A stretch of DNA of 49,258 nucleotides from Nitrospirota bacterium (GCA_029858565.1 JAOUEV010000001.1:171420-220677); one strand, 5' to 3'. Numbered from the stretch's first letter, positions 7,421 to 15,991 are shown. A program made the numbers and translations. Notes: generated by a model not told the origin, from the sequence alone.

Positions 7421-9328
7421 CTATTGCGGCAGGAGCGTGAACTTGCCGTTCTCCACCTTGATCAGGAAGAGTTTCTTGACCGCCTCGCCCGAGCCGACAA
7501 AGGACGTGCTTCCGGACACACCGGGAAAGTCCCTTGTTCCCAGCAGCGCTTCCCGTACCGCCGCAGGCGTCTCTTTTCCCTGGTCCAGCGCAGCGAACAC
7601 CATGGCCGCCGCGTCATAGGCCTGGGAGGACAGCAGGTCCGGGTCTTCCTGGTACGCGGACCGGTAAGCTTCCACGACCGCCTTGACCGCCGGTTCCGGG
7701 CTCTCGGGACAGAATCCGTCCACGAATACCGCGCCCTCTGCGTGCTGGCCCGCGCGCTCGATCAGGTCCGGAAGATGCCAATTGTTCGATCCGATCAGCG
7801 CCTTGCCCGTGATGTTGTAGAACGCCAGCTGGGGGATCAGGAGTCCCACGCGGTCGGCATAGCCGGGCAGATACAGCGCATCGAAGGTCGGGACGTACAT
7901 CTGGAACAGACGCTTGCGCTCCTGGTCATCGTCGGGGATCGGGATCTTCTGCGAGCGCATATCGATCTCGATGATCTTCTTGATATAGGGCCCGAAATCA
8001 TTCGCATCGGCCGGATAGGTGATGGTCGCCAGGATCTCGGCCTCTTTCCCGAGCTCCCGCGAGAAATGCCGTGTCAGGTCGCGTCCATAAGGGTCATCGG
8101 GCGCCAGGATCACGAACTTCCTGAATTGCAGGCCCATACCGTACCGTGCGGCGGCGATCGCCTGCGACGCATTGGTGAGAGCGTTCCGGAAGATCCAGGG
8201 GCTGAGCTCGGTCAGCCCCGTGCCTGAAGCCGTCGGCGTGATGACCGGCACCTGGAGTTTGGCCAGAGAGGGCGCCAGCGCCTCGACCTCGCGGGTCAGG
8301 AGCGGACCGACAACTGCAACGACGTTCTTCTGCACAAGCTCGGCCAGGCCGCTGACGGCTTTCTCGGGATTGCCCTCGGTGTCCTTGATGATGAGTTCGA
8401 CGCGGCTGTCGGGATGTTCGGTGTTGTAGGACAATGCCGCCAGCTGGATGCCTTTCAGCACGCGGTCGCCGAAGAAGGAGGCCTGTCCGGTCTGGGGTAC
8501 CAGGACGCCCAGGGCGTACCGCGGCTCGGTGAGCTTGGCCGTGGCATCAGCGAGCAGCATTTCCGCGCGGGTCTTTTCGGGATGCGCCGCGAACCGTTCG
8601 AGGAAAGCTTTTGCCGCCGCGACCGCGTCGCGATAATGGCGTTTCTCGATCAACACGGTCGTGCGTCGGAGCAGGGCAAGGTCAGCGGGATAGGTCTTGT
8701 CTTCGGCAAGGGTCGCGATGTCGTCGTCGGACAGTCTCTTTTCGATGAGGTCGCGCACGCGGTCGCGGTATCCCGCCCGCTGTTTTTCGTTCGGCGCGTT
8801 CTGTGCAAGCCAGGCGAACTCCCGGACAGCGGGGAGCAGCCGGTCCTTTGCCAGATAGGAAAGGGACAGCACTTCGGCGATGCGCTGCAGCTTCTGCGGG
8901 TCGGTGATGCCGGTACGCTCCGAGAGATTGCCGATAGCGAGGTCGTATTCCTTGATCTCGAAATAGCAGAGGCCGATCCGGTACTTTGCCTCGATGATGA
9001 GCGGGGATCCCGGATGGCGCTCGATCAGGTCCATATAGTACTTGAGCGCCAGCGGGTAGTTCCGGAGCGTGAACTGGACGTCACCCATGAGCGACCGCGC
9101 GCGGTCGTCATGGCGGCTCGTGGGATAGGTGACGAAGAAGCCCTCCACGGTCTTGGCCGCCTGCTCATACTGCTTTTTCACGTAGAGCGATTCAGCGTGG
9201 TTCAGGAGCGCAGCGGCGTCCTTTTCCCAGGGGGCTTCGGGAATCATCGCGGGCGCACAGCCAAGGACCAGGATCGCTGAAAGGACGATGAGGAGCAGGA
9301 CAGGCGTGAGGAGGGACCTCAAGTGCAT
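7421..9328 (-). CDS. LpoA-like lipoprotein: TPR region plus periplasmic binding-protein fold (PBP activator family)
   Basis: 635 residues. A lipoprotein signal ends at the lipobox LVLGC, lipidated Cys24. Residues about 35-260 are tetratricopeptide-like helical repeats (ALLNHAESLYVKKQYEQAAK and similar). Residues about 275-635 match a type I periplasmic binding fold of the leucine/isoleucine/valine receptor type (YALGVLVPQTGQASFFGDRV, VVAVVGPLLTREVEALAP, VPVITPTASGTGL). This order is that of LpoA, which stimulates penicillin-binding protein 1A from the outer membrane. A solute-receptor role is the alternative. The start lies 3 bp after the stop of the 36-residue gene, so translation is probably coupled. 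Confidence 0.85.
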   Translation of the reverse strand: MHLRSLLTPVLLLIVLSAILVLGCAPAMIPEAPWEKDAAALLNHAESLYVKKQYEQAAKTVEGFFVTYPTSRHDDRARSLMGDVQFTLRNYPLALKYYMDLIERHPGSPLIIEAKYRIGLCYFEIKEYDLAIGNLSERTGITDPQKLQRIAEVLSLSYLAKDRLLPAVREFAWLAQNAPNEKQRAGYRDRVRDLIEKRLSDDDIATLAEDKTYPADLALLRRTTVLIEKRHYRDAVAAAKAFLERFAAHPEKTRAEMLLADATAKLTEPRYALGVLVPQTGQASFFGDRVLKGIQLAALSYNTEHPDSRVELIIKDTEGNPEKAVSGLAELVQKNVVAVVGPLLTREVEALAPSLAKLQVPVITPTASGTGLTELSPWIFRNALTNASQAIAAARYGMGLQFRKFVILAPDDPYGRDLTRHFSRELGKEAEILATITYPADANDFGPYIKKIIEIDMRSQKIPIPDDDQERKRLFQMYVPTFDALYLPGYADRVGLLIPQLAFYNITGKALIGSNNWHLPDLIERAGQHAEGAVFVDGFCPESPEPAVKAVVEAYRSAYQEDPDLLSSQAYDAAAMVFAALDQGKETPAAVREALLGTRDFPGVSGSTSFVGSGEAVKKLFLIKVENGKFTLLPQ

Positions 9329-9331
9329 GGG

Positions 9332-9442
9332 TTACTTGCCCTTCTTTGCCGCTGCCTCGGCCATTGCGGCCTTGCGACGGGCGCGAAGGTTCTCTTCTTT
9401 CCGCTTCCGTCTTTGACGGATCTCTTTGTCACGAATGCGCAT
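9332..9442 (-). CDS. 36-residue highly basic protein at operon head
   Basis: A small gene supported by context: a strong promoter at 9490-9518, an AAAGGAGA ribosome binding site 9 bp before the ATG, and a stop 3 bp before the next gene. The product starts MRIRDKEIRQRRKRKEENLR and ends in an alanine/lysine-rich tail (AEAAAKKGK). About 40% of residues are Arg or Lys, and it should form one amphipathic or coiled helix. No named family is recognised with certainty. A role in RNA or ribosome binding, or as a leader controlling the lipoprotein gene behind it, is inference. Confidence 0.75.
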   Translation of the reverse strand: MRIRDKEIRQRRKRKEENLRARRKAAMAEAAAKKGK

Positions 9443-9489
9443 TCTGGTGGTCTCCTTTCAGGGGTGGTCGCTGAGGATTCAGCCTGCAC

Positions 9490-9518
9490 ACTATAGCGAA
9501 GAAACCCCTGTTTGTCAA
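9490..9518 (-). promoter_or_regulatory. σ70-type promoter for the 9.4-4.2 kb operon
   Basis: On the minus strand, TTGACA (9518-9513), a 17-bp spacer and TATAGT (9495-9490). This predicts a start near 9483 and a leader of about 40 bases before the 36-residue gene. It lies between the terminator at 9563-9590 and that gene. Confidence 0.82.
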
Positions 9519-9562
9519 TAACTTGCTGGGCGATTTCCCGGGGGCTATCCCCTGCGCAGGAT

Positions 9563-9590
9563 AAAAAAAGCCGGGGCAAAGTGCCCCGGC
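9563..9590 (-). terminator. Intrinsic terminator after the lipoprotein gene
   Basis: Nine-base-pair G+C-rich stem, GCCGGGGCA (9570-9578) with TGCCCCGGC (9582-9590), and a 3-base loop. On the minus strand it is followed by seven U residues. It closes the gene at 9624-11225. Confidence 0.92.
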
Positions 9591-9623
9591 CTGTTTGCAA
9601 TCGGTGTTTCCGCCTGTTCTGAA

Positions 9624-11225
9624 CTAGGGAGTTGCCGGTCTCCAGGCAAAGCGGAAGCTCTGGCCGCCGAACTGGTAGCTGATGCCGAAGTAGGCGAGAT
9701 TGTAGCGGTCTTGGGTGAGCTCGTTGTAGAAGTACGGCCCATTTCCGTCAAGGTCTCTCACGTCGATGGTGGTTGTGCTGAAATCGATGCCCCACTTCTG
9801 GTTCCGCCGTAGCAGAGTGTTCCCCGTGACTCCATCCCAGTCATCGAGCGATATTTCGTATCCACCCAAGAGGCTGTTCAGGAGTGTCGCATCAGTCACT
9901 TCCACATATCCCGTGCCGTTGTGCTGATACCATTTCACATGCAGCGTCTGAACAGCATTGTAGTTAGCCGCGTCAACATCGAAGCGTATTGCCGGGACGA
10001 ACACGATCGGATTGCCGTTCGCATCGACCGGGTTGGCCAGGGAGAACTCGAATTTCCCGATTTCCACCGGACCGGAACCATTATTACGCGCGAGCACCCA
10101 GTCTCCCGCGGGAGTGTCGGTCGTCAACTGGGCGGCAACGTCGCCGGTGATGAACTGTAAGTGCCAGTTGCCCGTGCTTGTTACGTCCGAACTCACGTAA
10201 AGAATGTCCTTGAAGCAGCGGTATTCGTCACTGGAATCTTGGCGCGTCCCCGTGCTCGTGGTGCTGGTTGATCCTGTGGAAAGTGCATTGCCCGTATCGT
10301 ACGTTACGGATATGAGCGAGATCGGGCCCGGAGGGGTCAATGTGTACTCGACTGTGGGAGCGCCTGAAGTCGGGCAGATGGCGAAGAATTCGGAGTTGTC
10401 ATAATAGTCGTTCAGGTCAAAGTAGAGCTGATAGCCTGTATACATGGTAGCCGTGTCATAGGTGGACAAGCTGGTGATGCTTGCATAGTCGCCCATGAAC
10501 ACGAAGGACTGTCTTCCGTTAATGCATGTATTCGTTGTAAGGTCGCAGTTGCGGATCACGTCCTTAATCGTGCCCAGGATGTCGTCGGTCCGGGAGAGCG
10601 CTTCGAGGCTGCCCGCGCTCATGGTCACGTTGCTCGCAAGGGTGCTGACCGAGAGAGTTGCCACGCCGCTTGTGGAGTCGACGGTGCCGACGTTCATGGT
10701 GTCAGGTGTGAAAGCGGATAACGGGATCGACAACAGATTGTCGTAGGTAGCGTCGCCCTGGAGCGAGATCATGCCGACCGGCGTCGATCCTGCCATCTGT
10801 ACCAGCATCCAGTCAACATCAAAGACAGCGCTGGCGTCCATGCCGGTTATATCCAGGTCGGGCACTTTCGCGATGATATCGGCGAGGCTAATCGTCTTTT
10901 CAAGGGTGAAGGAGAAGTTGCCCGACGCATCAAGGGTTGAGGTCTTTCTCAGGATGAAATTGACCACATCGATGTTCGCTCCCTGCATTTTCGCGATCGG
11001 TATCGCCCAGACCGTATCAGCGGTCGCGGTCGCCGCCGCAGCGCCTGCCCGCAATGCTGCAGCCGCTCCCGTTGCTGCAACTGTACCGGTCAACTGCACG
11101 GAGTTCTTCGCAGCCGGTGCCGGTGCGCTACCACCGCCTCCGCTGCTGCATGCGGAGAGTCCTGCCGCGAGAAGGACCAGTATCAATACTGATGCCGACC
11201 ATCTGTCTCCCGTTGCTATCTTCAT
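9624..11225 (-). CDS. Putative secreted lipoprotein, function unknown
   Basis: 533 residues from the ATG that lies 6-7 bp after AGGGAGGAG; the ATG two codons earlier would overlap that site. A lipoprotein signal (VLILVLLAAGLSAC) is followed by a glycine/serine/alanine linker (SSGGGGSAPAPAAK), so the protein is likely anchored to a membrane by an N-terminal lipid. The body is rich in Thr, Ser, Asp and Asn with many short beta-like stretches, and an Ala/Thr-rich region follows the linker. No catalytic motif or known domain was recognised. The C-terminus (FGGQSFRFAW) ends in an aromatic-alternating strand. It is monocistronic, between its own promoter and terminator. Confidence 0.8.
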   Translation of the reverse strand: MKIATGDRWSASVLILVLLAAGLSACSSGGGGSAPAPAAKNSVQLTGTVAATGAAAALRAGAAAATATADTVWAIPIAKMQGANIDVVNFILRKTSTLDASGNFSFTLEKTISLADIIAKVPDLDITGMDASAVFDVDWMLVQMAGSTPVGMISLQGDATYDNLLSIPLSAFTPDTMNVGTVDSTSGVATLSVSTLASNVTMSAGSLEALSRTDDILGTIKDVIRNCDLTTNTCINGRQSFVFMGDYASITSLSTYDTATMYTGYQLYFDLNDYYDNSEFFAICPTSGAPTVEYTLTPPGPISLISVTYDTGNALSTGSTSTTSTGTRQDSSDEYRCFKDILYVSSDVTSTGNWHLQFITGDVAAQLTTDTPAGDWVLARNNGSGPVEIGKFEFSLANPVDANGNPIVFVPAIRFDVDAANYNAVQTLHVKWYQHNGTGYVEVTDATLLNSLLGGYEISLDDWDGVTGNTLLRRNQKWGIDFSTTTIDVRDLDGNGPYFYNELTQDRYNLAYFGISYQFGGQSFRFAWRPATP

Positions 11226-11294
11226 TTGCATCTCCTCCCTGAGGTGGCAATCCCCCGGTTTCACGTTCCAGCTTCTGTTTCCGGGGATAGATAG

Positions 11295-11324
11295 AGCCTA
11301 GCCGAAGTGACCGGCCTCTGTCAA
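11295..11324 (-). promoter_or_regulatory. Probable σ70-type promoter of the lipoprotein gene
   Basis: Minus strand: TTGACA (11324-11319), an 18-bp spacer and TAGGCT (11300-11295). The -35 is perfect and the -10 is weak. It would start transcription about 65 bases before the ATG at 11225. Confidence 0.5.
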
Positions 11325-11432
11325 GGCAAAACAAACACTGTTTGCCGCAGGATGGTCTTTGCACAAATATTTTTTCGTGCTCTGCGAATGATGGCGTATA
11401 ATTATGACCGAATATTTTATTCCGGAGGCGTC

Positions 11433-11576
11433 ATGATGTCCAAATCGGTCGTCAGTCTGTTCGTTCTTGACGGTTCGGGTTTCGGCACGCTTGGAGCGGC
11501 TGCCGGCGGATATTCCGTGGACTTCCGCGATACCCTGACCAATGCGTCCGTTGCCACGGCAACGGTCAATTTATGA
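11433..11576 (+). CDS. Small ORF overlapping the Kelch-like gene; possible N-terminal piece of a broken gene
   Basis: 47 codons starting MMSKSVVSLFVLDGSG, preceded by GGAGG at 11424-11428 with a good spacing to either ATG, and by a TATAAT box at 11397-11402. Its TGA overlaps the next ATG (ATGA). It has no signal peptide and no recognised domain. It ends in VATATVNL just where the Kelch-like frame begins. Two readings are possible: a translationally coupled leader, or the front part of one gene shifted by a frameshift near 11573. Neither can be proven from this sequence. Confidence 0.4.
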   Translation: MMSKSVVSLFVLDGSGFGTLGAAAGGYSVDFRDTLTNASVATATVNL

Positions 11577-12157
11577 TGGACAATGCGACCGGCGGCCTGG
11601 CGAACGGTTCCTGGACAGCTGCGACGGCAACGGTCTACTATTCCGCAGTTGCGGCGGACGGCACGCTCGGCGCGTGGTCCACGACGACCGCTCTGCCCCA
11701 GGCTCTTTTTGCCCAGGGTGCCGTTGTTGTGCGCGGCAGGATCTACGTGGCAGGCGGGAACGGTTCCGACGGCAACCCGGTCAAGACAGTGTACTCGGCA
11801 CAGCTTAAGAGCGATGGGACGCTTGGCGCGTGGTCGACGCTTGCCAGTCTGCCGGCGGTCCGCGCTTATCATTCATTTGTTTCGGTTGCCGGGTATCTCT
11901 ATGTGCTCGGTGGCACGGATTCTGCTGCGGATCCGACCAGCAACGTTGAAAGCTCCTCGCTAAAAACGGTTTACAATGCTCAGATAAATATCGCCGGCGG
12001 CAACGTTACCATTGCGAGTGAAGGTTCCTATAATCCGTACAACCACTCCAATGCTTTCTTCGCCGATTCCGCCGGCAAACCACATGTCATCATTTTGGGT
12101 GGTAGTGATGTTGGATCAGGTGCTCCGAAGAATGGGGTTTTTGTCTGCACCCAATGA
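11573..12157 (+). CDS. Kelch-like beta-propeller fragment
   Basis: 194 residues with about three Kelch-type blades. The repeat has the form [SA]DGTLGAWST.(x5)LP...(x9)V..G.[IL]YV.GG, seen at ADGTLGAWSTTTALP with GRIYVAGG, SDGTLGAWSTLASLP with GYLYVLGG, and a degenerate third copy (HVIILGGSD). A complete propeller needs five to seven blades, so this is a short or truncated member, and it has no signal peptide of its own. Together with the frame overlap at 11573 this suggests a decayed or rearranged gene. A terminator follows at 12194. It is one of only a few plus-strand genes in the window. Confidence 0.6.
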   Translation: MMDNATGGLANGSWTAATATVYYSAVAADGTLGAWSTTTALPQALFAQGAVVVRGRIYVAGGNGSDGNPVKTVYSAQLKSDGTLGAWSTLASLPAVRAYHSFVSVAGYLYVLGGTDSAADPTSNVESSSLKTVYNAQINIAGGNVTIASEGSYNPYNHSNAFFADSAGKPHVIILGGSDVGSGAPKNGVFVCTQ

Positions 12158-12193
12158 TCAATAAGCAGTAGTGGCAATGAAGAATATATTCAG

Positions 12194-12223
12194 GGGACGG
12201 CTGCAAGGTCGTCCCTTTTGTTT
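12194..12223 (+). terminator. Intrinsic terminator after the Kelch-like gene
   Basis: Stem GGGACG (12194-12199) with CGTCCC (12210-12215), 10-base loop, then TTTTGTTT. It stands 36 bp after the stop of the Kelch-like frame. Confidence 0.7.
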
Positions 12224-12276
12224 CTCCATCGGTGCTGAGCAGCGTCAACGCCGGCCGCAGTTCACTGTTTTTTCTC

Positions 12277-12305
12277 TTGATTTATTGCATCTGATAGATT
12301 AGATT
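12277..12305 (+). promoter_or_regulatory. Probable promoter of the tRNA-Ala gene
   Basis: TTGATT (12277-12282), 17-bp spacer, TAGATT (12300-12305). Transcription would begin about 15-20 bases before the mature tRNA. Confidence 0.5.
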
Positions 12306-12327
12306 ATATCCGCTTATCGACCGGGAC

Positions 12328-12403
<76 letters not shown>

Positions 12404-12430
12404 ACTTTACGACCCATCATCGGACAAAGA

Positions 12431-12465
12431 AAAGCCTTGCAGGCATATCCTGCAAGGCTTTTTGT
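12431..12465. terminator. Bidirectional intrinsic terminator between tRNA-Ala and purN
   Basis: Thirteen-base-pair stem AAAGCCTTGCAGG (12431-12443) with CCTGCAAGGCTTT (12449-12461) around a 5-base loop. T-runs lie on both sides in the right sense, so it can end the tRNA transcript (plus) and the purMN transcript (minus). Confidence 0.9.
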
Positions 12466-12489
12466 TTTCGTTCTCCCGTTTTCCTTACC

Positions 12490-13140
12490 CTAGGGATTGA
12501 ACAGGTGATCGTCCGATTCGGTCCTGCCTCCCGCCACTTTCACTATCCTGCCTTCGACGGTCAGTTTCCCTTCCGCGAACAACTGTATGGCCCGGGAGAA
12601 TATCCGGTGCTCCTGTTTCAGGATCCGGGCAGCAAGCGTATCCTCCGTGTCGTTGTCCAGGACCGGGACAATAGCCTGAATGATGATCGGCCCGGTGTCC
12701 ATGCCCTCGTCAACGAAATGGACCGTGCAGCCCGAGAATTTTACGCCATGGTCGATCGCGGCCTTCTGGACATGGAGACCCGGGAAGGAGGGCAAGAGAG
12801 CCGGGTGGATGTTCATGATGCGGTTCGGGAAGGCCTTGACGAGCGTTCCCGTGATGATGCGCATGAAACCGGCGAGGATCACGAGATCAACACCATGCTT
12901 CCGGAGCTCCTGCACCAGCAACCCGTCGTATTCCTCGCGTTTGCCTTTATAATCCCTGGCGCTGATGTGCACTGCCGGGATGTTGTGCGTCCTGGCGCGC
13001 TCCAGGGCGTATGCGTCCGCCTGATCGCTGATCACCACTGCGACCTCGGCTGTAAGAGAGCCGTTCCCGATATTGTCGATGACCGCCTGGAGGTTCGAGC
13101 CCCGGCCGGAGACGAGGACGCCGATCTTGATCTTTTTCAT
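12490..13140 (-). CDS. purN: Phosphoribosylglycinamide formyltransferase 1
   Basis: 216 residues. PurN transfers a formyl group from 10-formyltetrahydrofolate to GAR, the third step of purine synthesis. The phosphate-binding start (VLVSGRGSNLQAVID) is at residues 8-22. The catalytic region contains NIHPALLPSFPG, with the invariant Asn and His, and the conserved Asp lies in VDEGMDTGPII. It is the second gene of a purM-purN unit, about 84 bp downstream of purM across a small hairpin. Confidence 0.97.
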   Translation of the reverse strand: MKKIKIGVLVSGRGSNLQAVIDNIGNGSLTAEVAVVISDQADAYALERARTHNIPAVHISARDYKGKREEYDGLLVQELRKHGVDLVILAGFMRIITGTLVKAFPNRIMNIHPALLPSFPGLHVQKAAIDHGVKFSGCTVHFVDEGMDTGPIIIQAIVPVLDNDTEDTLAARILKQEHRIFSRAIQLFAEGKLTVEGRIVKVAGGRTESDDHLFNP

Positions 13141-13168
13141 GGTATGAAAAGGAGCCGGTACCCTGTAG

Positions 13169-13200
13169 CCTGTAGCCGGGATGTCTTTACCGGCTACAGG
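13169..13200. repeat. Perfect 11-bp inverted repeat between purM and purN
   Basis: CCTGTAGCCGG (13169-13179) and CCGGCTACAGG (13190-13200) around a 10-base loop. A direct partial copy, CCCTGTAGC, lies just before it. It has no U-run, so it is more likely an mRNA-stability or repeat hairpin than a terminator. Confidence 0.65.
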
Positions 13201-13224
13201 CGCCTGGCTACTGGCAACGAGGTC

Positions 13225-14259
13225 CTATTTCTTCTCCTCGTACTTCACTACCTGCTTGCCTTTGGCGATCTCTCCGATGAGGAACGCCTTTTCCCCGAGC
13301 TTCTGGGCCTTTTTGATGACCTTGTCCGCCTGTTTCTTCGGGACCACGAGGATCATGCCGATGCCCATGTTGAAGGCCCGGTACATCTCCGCGTCGTCCA
13401 CGCCGGCTTTCTTTTTGAGGAGTTTGAAGATCGGAGGGATGTCCCAGGTGCCCTTGGTGATCACGGCTGTCGTGCCCCTGGGAAGGACCCGCGGCGTGTT
13501 CTCGGTGATGCCGCCGCCGGTGATGTGCGCCATGCCCCGGACATCAAAATCCTTCATCAGTGCCAGAAGTGTCCTGACATAGATCCGCGTGGGCGTGAGC
13601 AGCGCTTCTCCAAGCTTGGGTCCGCCCAGTTCCGTAAGAATGTCGTCAACGCCGTAGCCGGCCTTTTCGAACAGGACCTTCCGCACCAGCGAATAGCCGT
13701 TGGAGTGAAGGCCTGATGATGCAAGCCCGATCACCTGGTCGCCCGGTTTGATCCGCGATCCGTCAACGATGTTCTTCTTCTCGACCACGCCCACGGCAAA
13801 ACCCGCGAGATCGTACTCTCCTTCGCTGTAGAAGGAGGGCATCTCCGCGGTCTCGCCGCCTATGAGCGCGCAGCCGGCCTGTTTGCATCCATCGGCGATC
13901 CCTTTCACCACCAGGGAGTGGTTCTGGGGCATGAGCTTTCCTGTGGCAAAGTAATCCAGGAAGAACAACGGCTCGGCGCCCTGGACAACGATATCGTTCA
14001 CGCACATGGCGACCAGGTCGATACCCACGGTGTCGTGCCGGTTCATCATGAACGCGATCTTGAGCTTGGTGCCGACGCCGTCGGTCCCGGACACCAGGAC
14101 CGGGTTCCTGTACTTCTTCAGGGCAAAGAGGCCGCCGAAGCCTCCGATGTCCGTGAGAACTTCGGGCCGGAAGGTCGACTTCACGAAGGGCTTGATTTTC
14201 TGGACAAAAAGGTCACCAGCGTCAATATCGACACCTGCGTCTTTATAGGTGATCGTCAT
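13225..14259 (-). CDS. purM: Phosphoribosylformylglycinamidine cyclo-ligase (AIR synthetase)
   Basis: 344 residues from the ATG at 14259, which has an AGAGGAGAACC site and gives the usual PurM length and N-terminus ([16 protein letters not shown]). The open frame continues upstream but lacks such a site. PurM closes FGAM to AIR with ATP. Family motifs are visible: [26 protein letters not shown] and the C-terminal MGIGMILVV segment. It is first in a purM-purN transcript that starts at the promoter 14298-14326. Confidence 0.97.
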   Translation of the reverse strand: MTITYKDAGVDIDAGDLFVQKIKPFVKSTFRPEVLTDIGGFGGLFALKKYRNPVLVSGTDGVGTKLKIAFMMNRHDTVGIDLVAMCVNDIVVQGAEPLFFLDYFATGKLMPQNHSLVVKGIADGCKQAGCALIGGETAEMPSFYSEGEYDLAGFAVGVVEKKNIVDGSRIKPGDQVIGLASSGLHSNGYSLVRKVLFEKAGYGVDDILTELGGPKLGEALLTPTRIYVRTLLALMKDFDVRGMAHITGGGITENTPRVLPRGTTAVITKGTWDIPPIFKLLKKKAGVDDAEMYRAFNMGIGMILVVPKKQADKVIKKAQKLGEKAFLIGEIAKGKQVVKYEEKK

Positions 14260-14297
14260 GGTTCTCCTCTGCCACGGGGTTATGAAAAATCGGCACA

Positions 14298-14326
14298 ATA
14301 CTACAGGTAACCATTGGTGATGTCAA
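14298..14326 (-). promoter_or_regulatory. σ70-type promoter of purMN
   Basis: Minus strand: TTGACA (14326-14321), 17-bp spacer, TAGTAT (14303-14298). The predicted start is about 30 bases before the purM ATG. Confidence 0.78.
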
Positions 14327-14363
14327 CACTTTTCACGGGGTGGGAACAGGGGGGCGATGAGCG

Positions 14364-14843
14364 TTATTTCGTCACTTTCTGCTGGATGCTCTTGACCGTG
14401 CTATTGTTCATGAGTTCCAGGAACTTCGGATTGGCCAGGAGCGTTGCAATGTCGCCGGCGGTCACGGCCTGCATGATCGCGGGGTCCTCCATGGCCTTCT
14501 GGAAGGACGGATCGTCCTTGAGGGACTGGATCATGGACATGATCTCCTGGTCGGCGATCATCTGCTTCTGCAGGGACTGTACCTGAGCTGCGTGGTCCGC
14601 GGGCGGCGAGGACACGCCGGAACCCTTGGCCCGGATCACGCGCACTGATGTGTCCTTGACCGTGACCGTACCCATGGACTCGGTCCGGATCGTATAGACC
14701 CCGGTGGACAGGGAGAGGACCTCTCCGGTCAGCACGGTTCCGTCATACAGCTCGATTACCTTTAGTTCCCCGGCAGACAGCATTCCTGCCGAAAGAACCA
14801 GGACAGTGAGAATCATAAGGATGAACGGAACGGTGCGTTTCAT
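14364..14843 (-). CDS. Secreted protein with SH3-like N-terminal and STI1-like C-terminal region
   Basis: 159 residues from an ATG preceded by GGGAGG. A signal peptide (KRTVPFILMILTVLVLSAGM) covers about residues 1-25. Residues about 27-65 are a small beta region (LYDGTVLTGEVLSLSTGVYT...VTVKDTSVRVI) of the Sm/SH3-like kind seen in many exported proteins. Residues about 105-150 contain DPSFQKAMEDPAIMQAVTAG and NPKFLELMNN, the repeated DP-x-hydrophobic pattern of STI1/heat-shock chaperone-binding segments. Its role is unknown; a periplasmic chaperone-like or scaffold function is inference. It lies 27 bp after the radical SAM gene on the same strand. Confidence 0.75.
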   Translation of the reverse strand: MKRTVPFILMILTVLVLSAGMLSAGELKVIELYDGTVLTGEVLSLSTGVYTIRTESMGTVTVKDTSVRVIRAKGSGVSSPPADHAAQVQSLQKQMIADQEIMSMIQSLKDDPSFQKAMEDPAIMQAVTAGDIATLLANPKFLELMNNSTVKSIQQKVTK

Positions 14844-14870
14844 AGGGCCTCCCGGAATCACCATACGTAA

Positions 14871-15947
14871 CTATATACCGAAAAGCGGGTTGATGCAAGT
14901 GTGATCAAGTGTCATGTCAAGTGTCACCGTGCCGCGCGGGACTGCCGCGTCTGTCCGCACCACGATCTTGCGCGCTTTTGTCCGGCCCAGCAGGATCGGA
15001 ATGTTCCTTTTCTTCTGTCCCAGGGCCGTGGAAAGGTCCGCCGGGTGCACCCGCAGGACCGCATCGCTGCCCGGCGTGATATCCGCCAGTACGCTGGTCA
15101 TGAGCTTCAGGAACCGGGAGGAGGCCACAAGCTGGCCGAATGCCGGATGATACGGGCCGGCAACGACCGTGCCTGGACGGGCCAGTGTCTCGGTGTGCTG
15201 AAGCCCGATCCGTATCACATCAATGCCTGCGGCCTCGAACTGTTCCTGGGCTTCGGCACACCAGGCAACTGCGTCCTCCCGTGCCAGGGGAGCGTACACC
15301 CCGTCGTGAAACAGCTTCTCCAGCGGCGTGTCGCGGATCACGAGCACCGGGTAGATGCGCACCATATCAGGTCCCAGCTCAACGGTCCTGATGACGGTCT
15401 CCCTGAACCGCGTCCTGCTGTCCTTGGGCAGGCCGGGCATGAGCTGGTACCCGATGAGAAAACCCTGCTCACGGAGCAGGCGCGTGGCCGCGACGGTGTG
15501 TTCTGATGTGTGGCCGCGGCCGGAGTGGTGGAGGACATCGTTATCCAGTGATTGGACACCCAGTTCAACAGTTGCGACCTGATGCTTCCGGAGCAGGGCA
15601 AGCACTCCCGGCGTGATCCTGTCAGGACGCGTGGATATCCGGATGCTCCGCACTTCTCCGGCATCGAGGAACGGCCGCACCTCGCGCAAATAGGCCTGCT
15701 GCAGCTCCGGCGGGAGCGCGGTAAAGCTCCCGCCGTAGAATGCCACCTGGACATCGCGGGGTCGCTCCGCGGCCTGTATTCCCGCCTCCTGATGACCGTC
15801 ACTGGCCTTTGCTGCGAGGAAGGAACGGATGGTCGCAGGGACCGATGCGGGGTGAACAGCGCTCTTTTTTCCGGTGATCCGCTTCTGGTCACAGAACACG
15901 CACTGGTGGGGGCAGCCGGCATGGGGGATGAAGAAAGGGATGATCAT
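14871..15947 (-). CDS. Radical SAM protein, ELP3-like without acetyltransferase domain
   Basis: 358 residues. The [4Fe-4S]/SAM motif is Cx3CxxC with C12, C16 and C19 in AGCPHQCVFCDQ, close to the N-terminus. It is followed by an ELP3/MiaB-like barrel: VAFYGGSFTALP, then IRISTRPDRITPG, then TVELGVQSLDNDVLHHSGRG. These segments match the radical SAM half of Elp3-like proteins; the GNAT acetyltransferase half is absent. The substrate is unknown; tRNA modification is suggested by the family but not shown. It lies about 64 bp downstream of rnc, across a tandem heptamer array. Confidence 0.88.
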   Translation of the reverse strand: MIIPFFIPHAGCPHQCVFCDQKRITGKKSAVHPASVPATIRSFLAAKASDGHQEAGIQAAERPRDVQVAFYGGSFTALPPELQQAYLREVRPFLDAGEVRSIRISTRPDRITPGVLALLRKHQVATVELGVQSLDNDVLHHSGRGHTSEHTVAATRLLREQGFLIGYQLMPGLPKDSRTRFRETVIRTVELGPDMVRIYPVLVIRDTPLEKLFHDGVYAPLAREDAVAWCAEAQEQFEAAGIDVIRIGLQHTETLARPGTVVAGPYHPAFGQLVASSRFLKLMTSVLADITPGSDAVLRVHPADLSTALGQKKRNIPILLGRTKARKIVVRTDAAVPRGTVTLDMTLDHTCINPLFGI

Positions 15948-15963
15948 AGCGCTACGCTCGAAT

Positions 15964-15991
15964 GCGGAGTGCGGAATGTGGAATGCGGAGT
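15964..15991. repeat. Tandem heptamer GCGGAGT/GCGGAAT x4
   Basis: Four 7-bp units: GCGGAGT, GCGGAAT, GTGGAAT, GCGGAGT. The same unit in opposite orientation (CCGCACT/ACTCCGC) occurs inside the aldolase gene at 47301-47328. Confidence 0.85.

Noticed and set aside
11540-11572. CxxCH haem-binding motif in a frame upstream of the Kelch-like ATG
   Set aside because: It lies in a frame with no start or signal peptide and overlaps the better supported 47-codon frame; it is a chance match.
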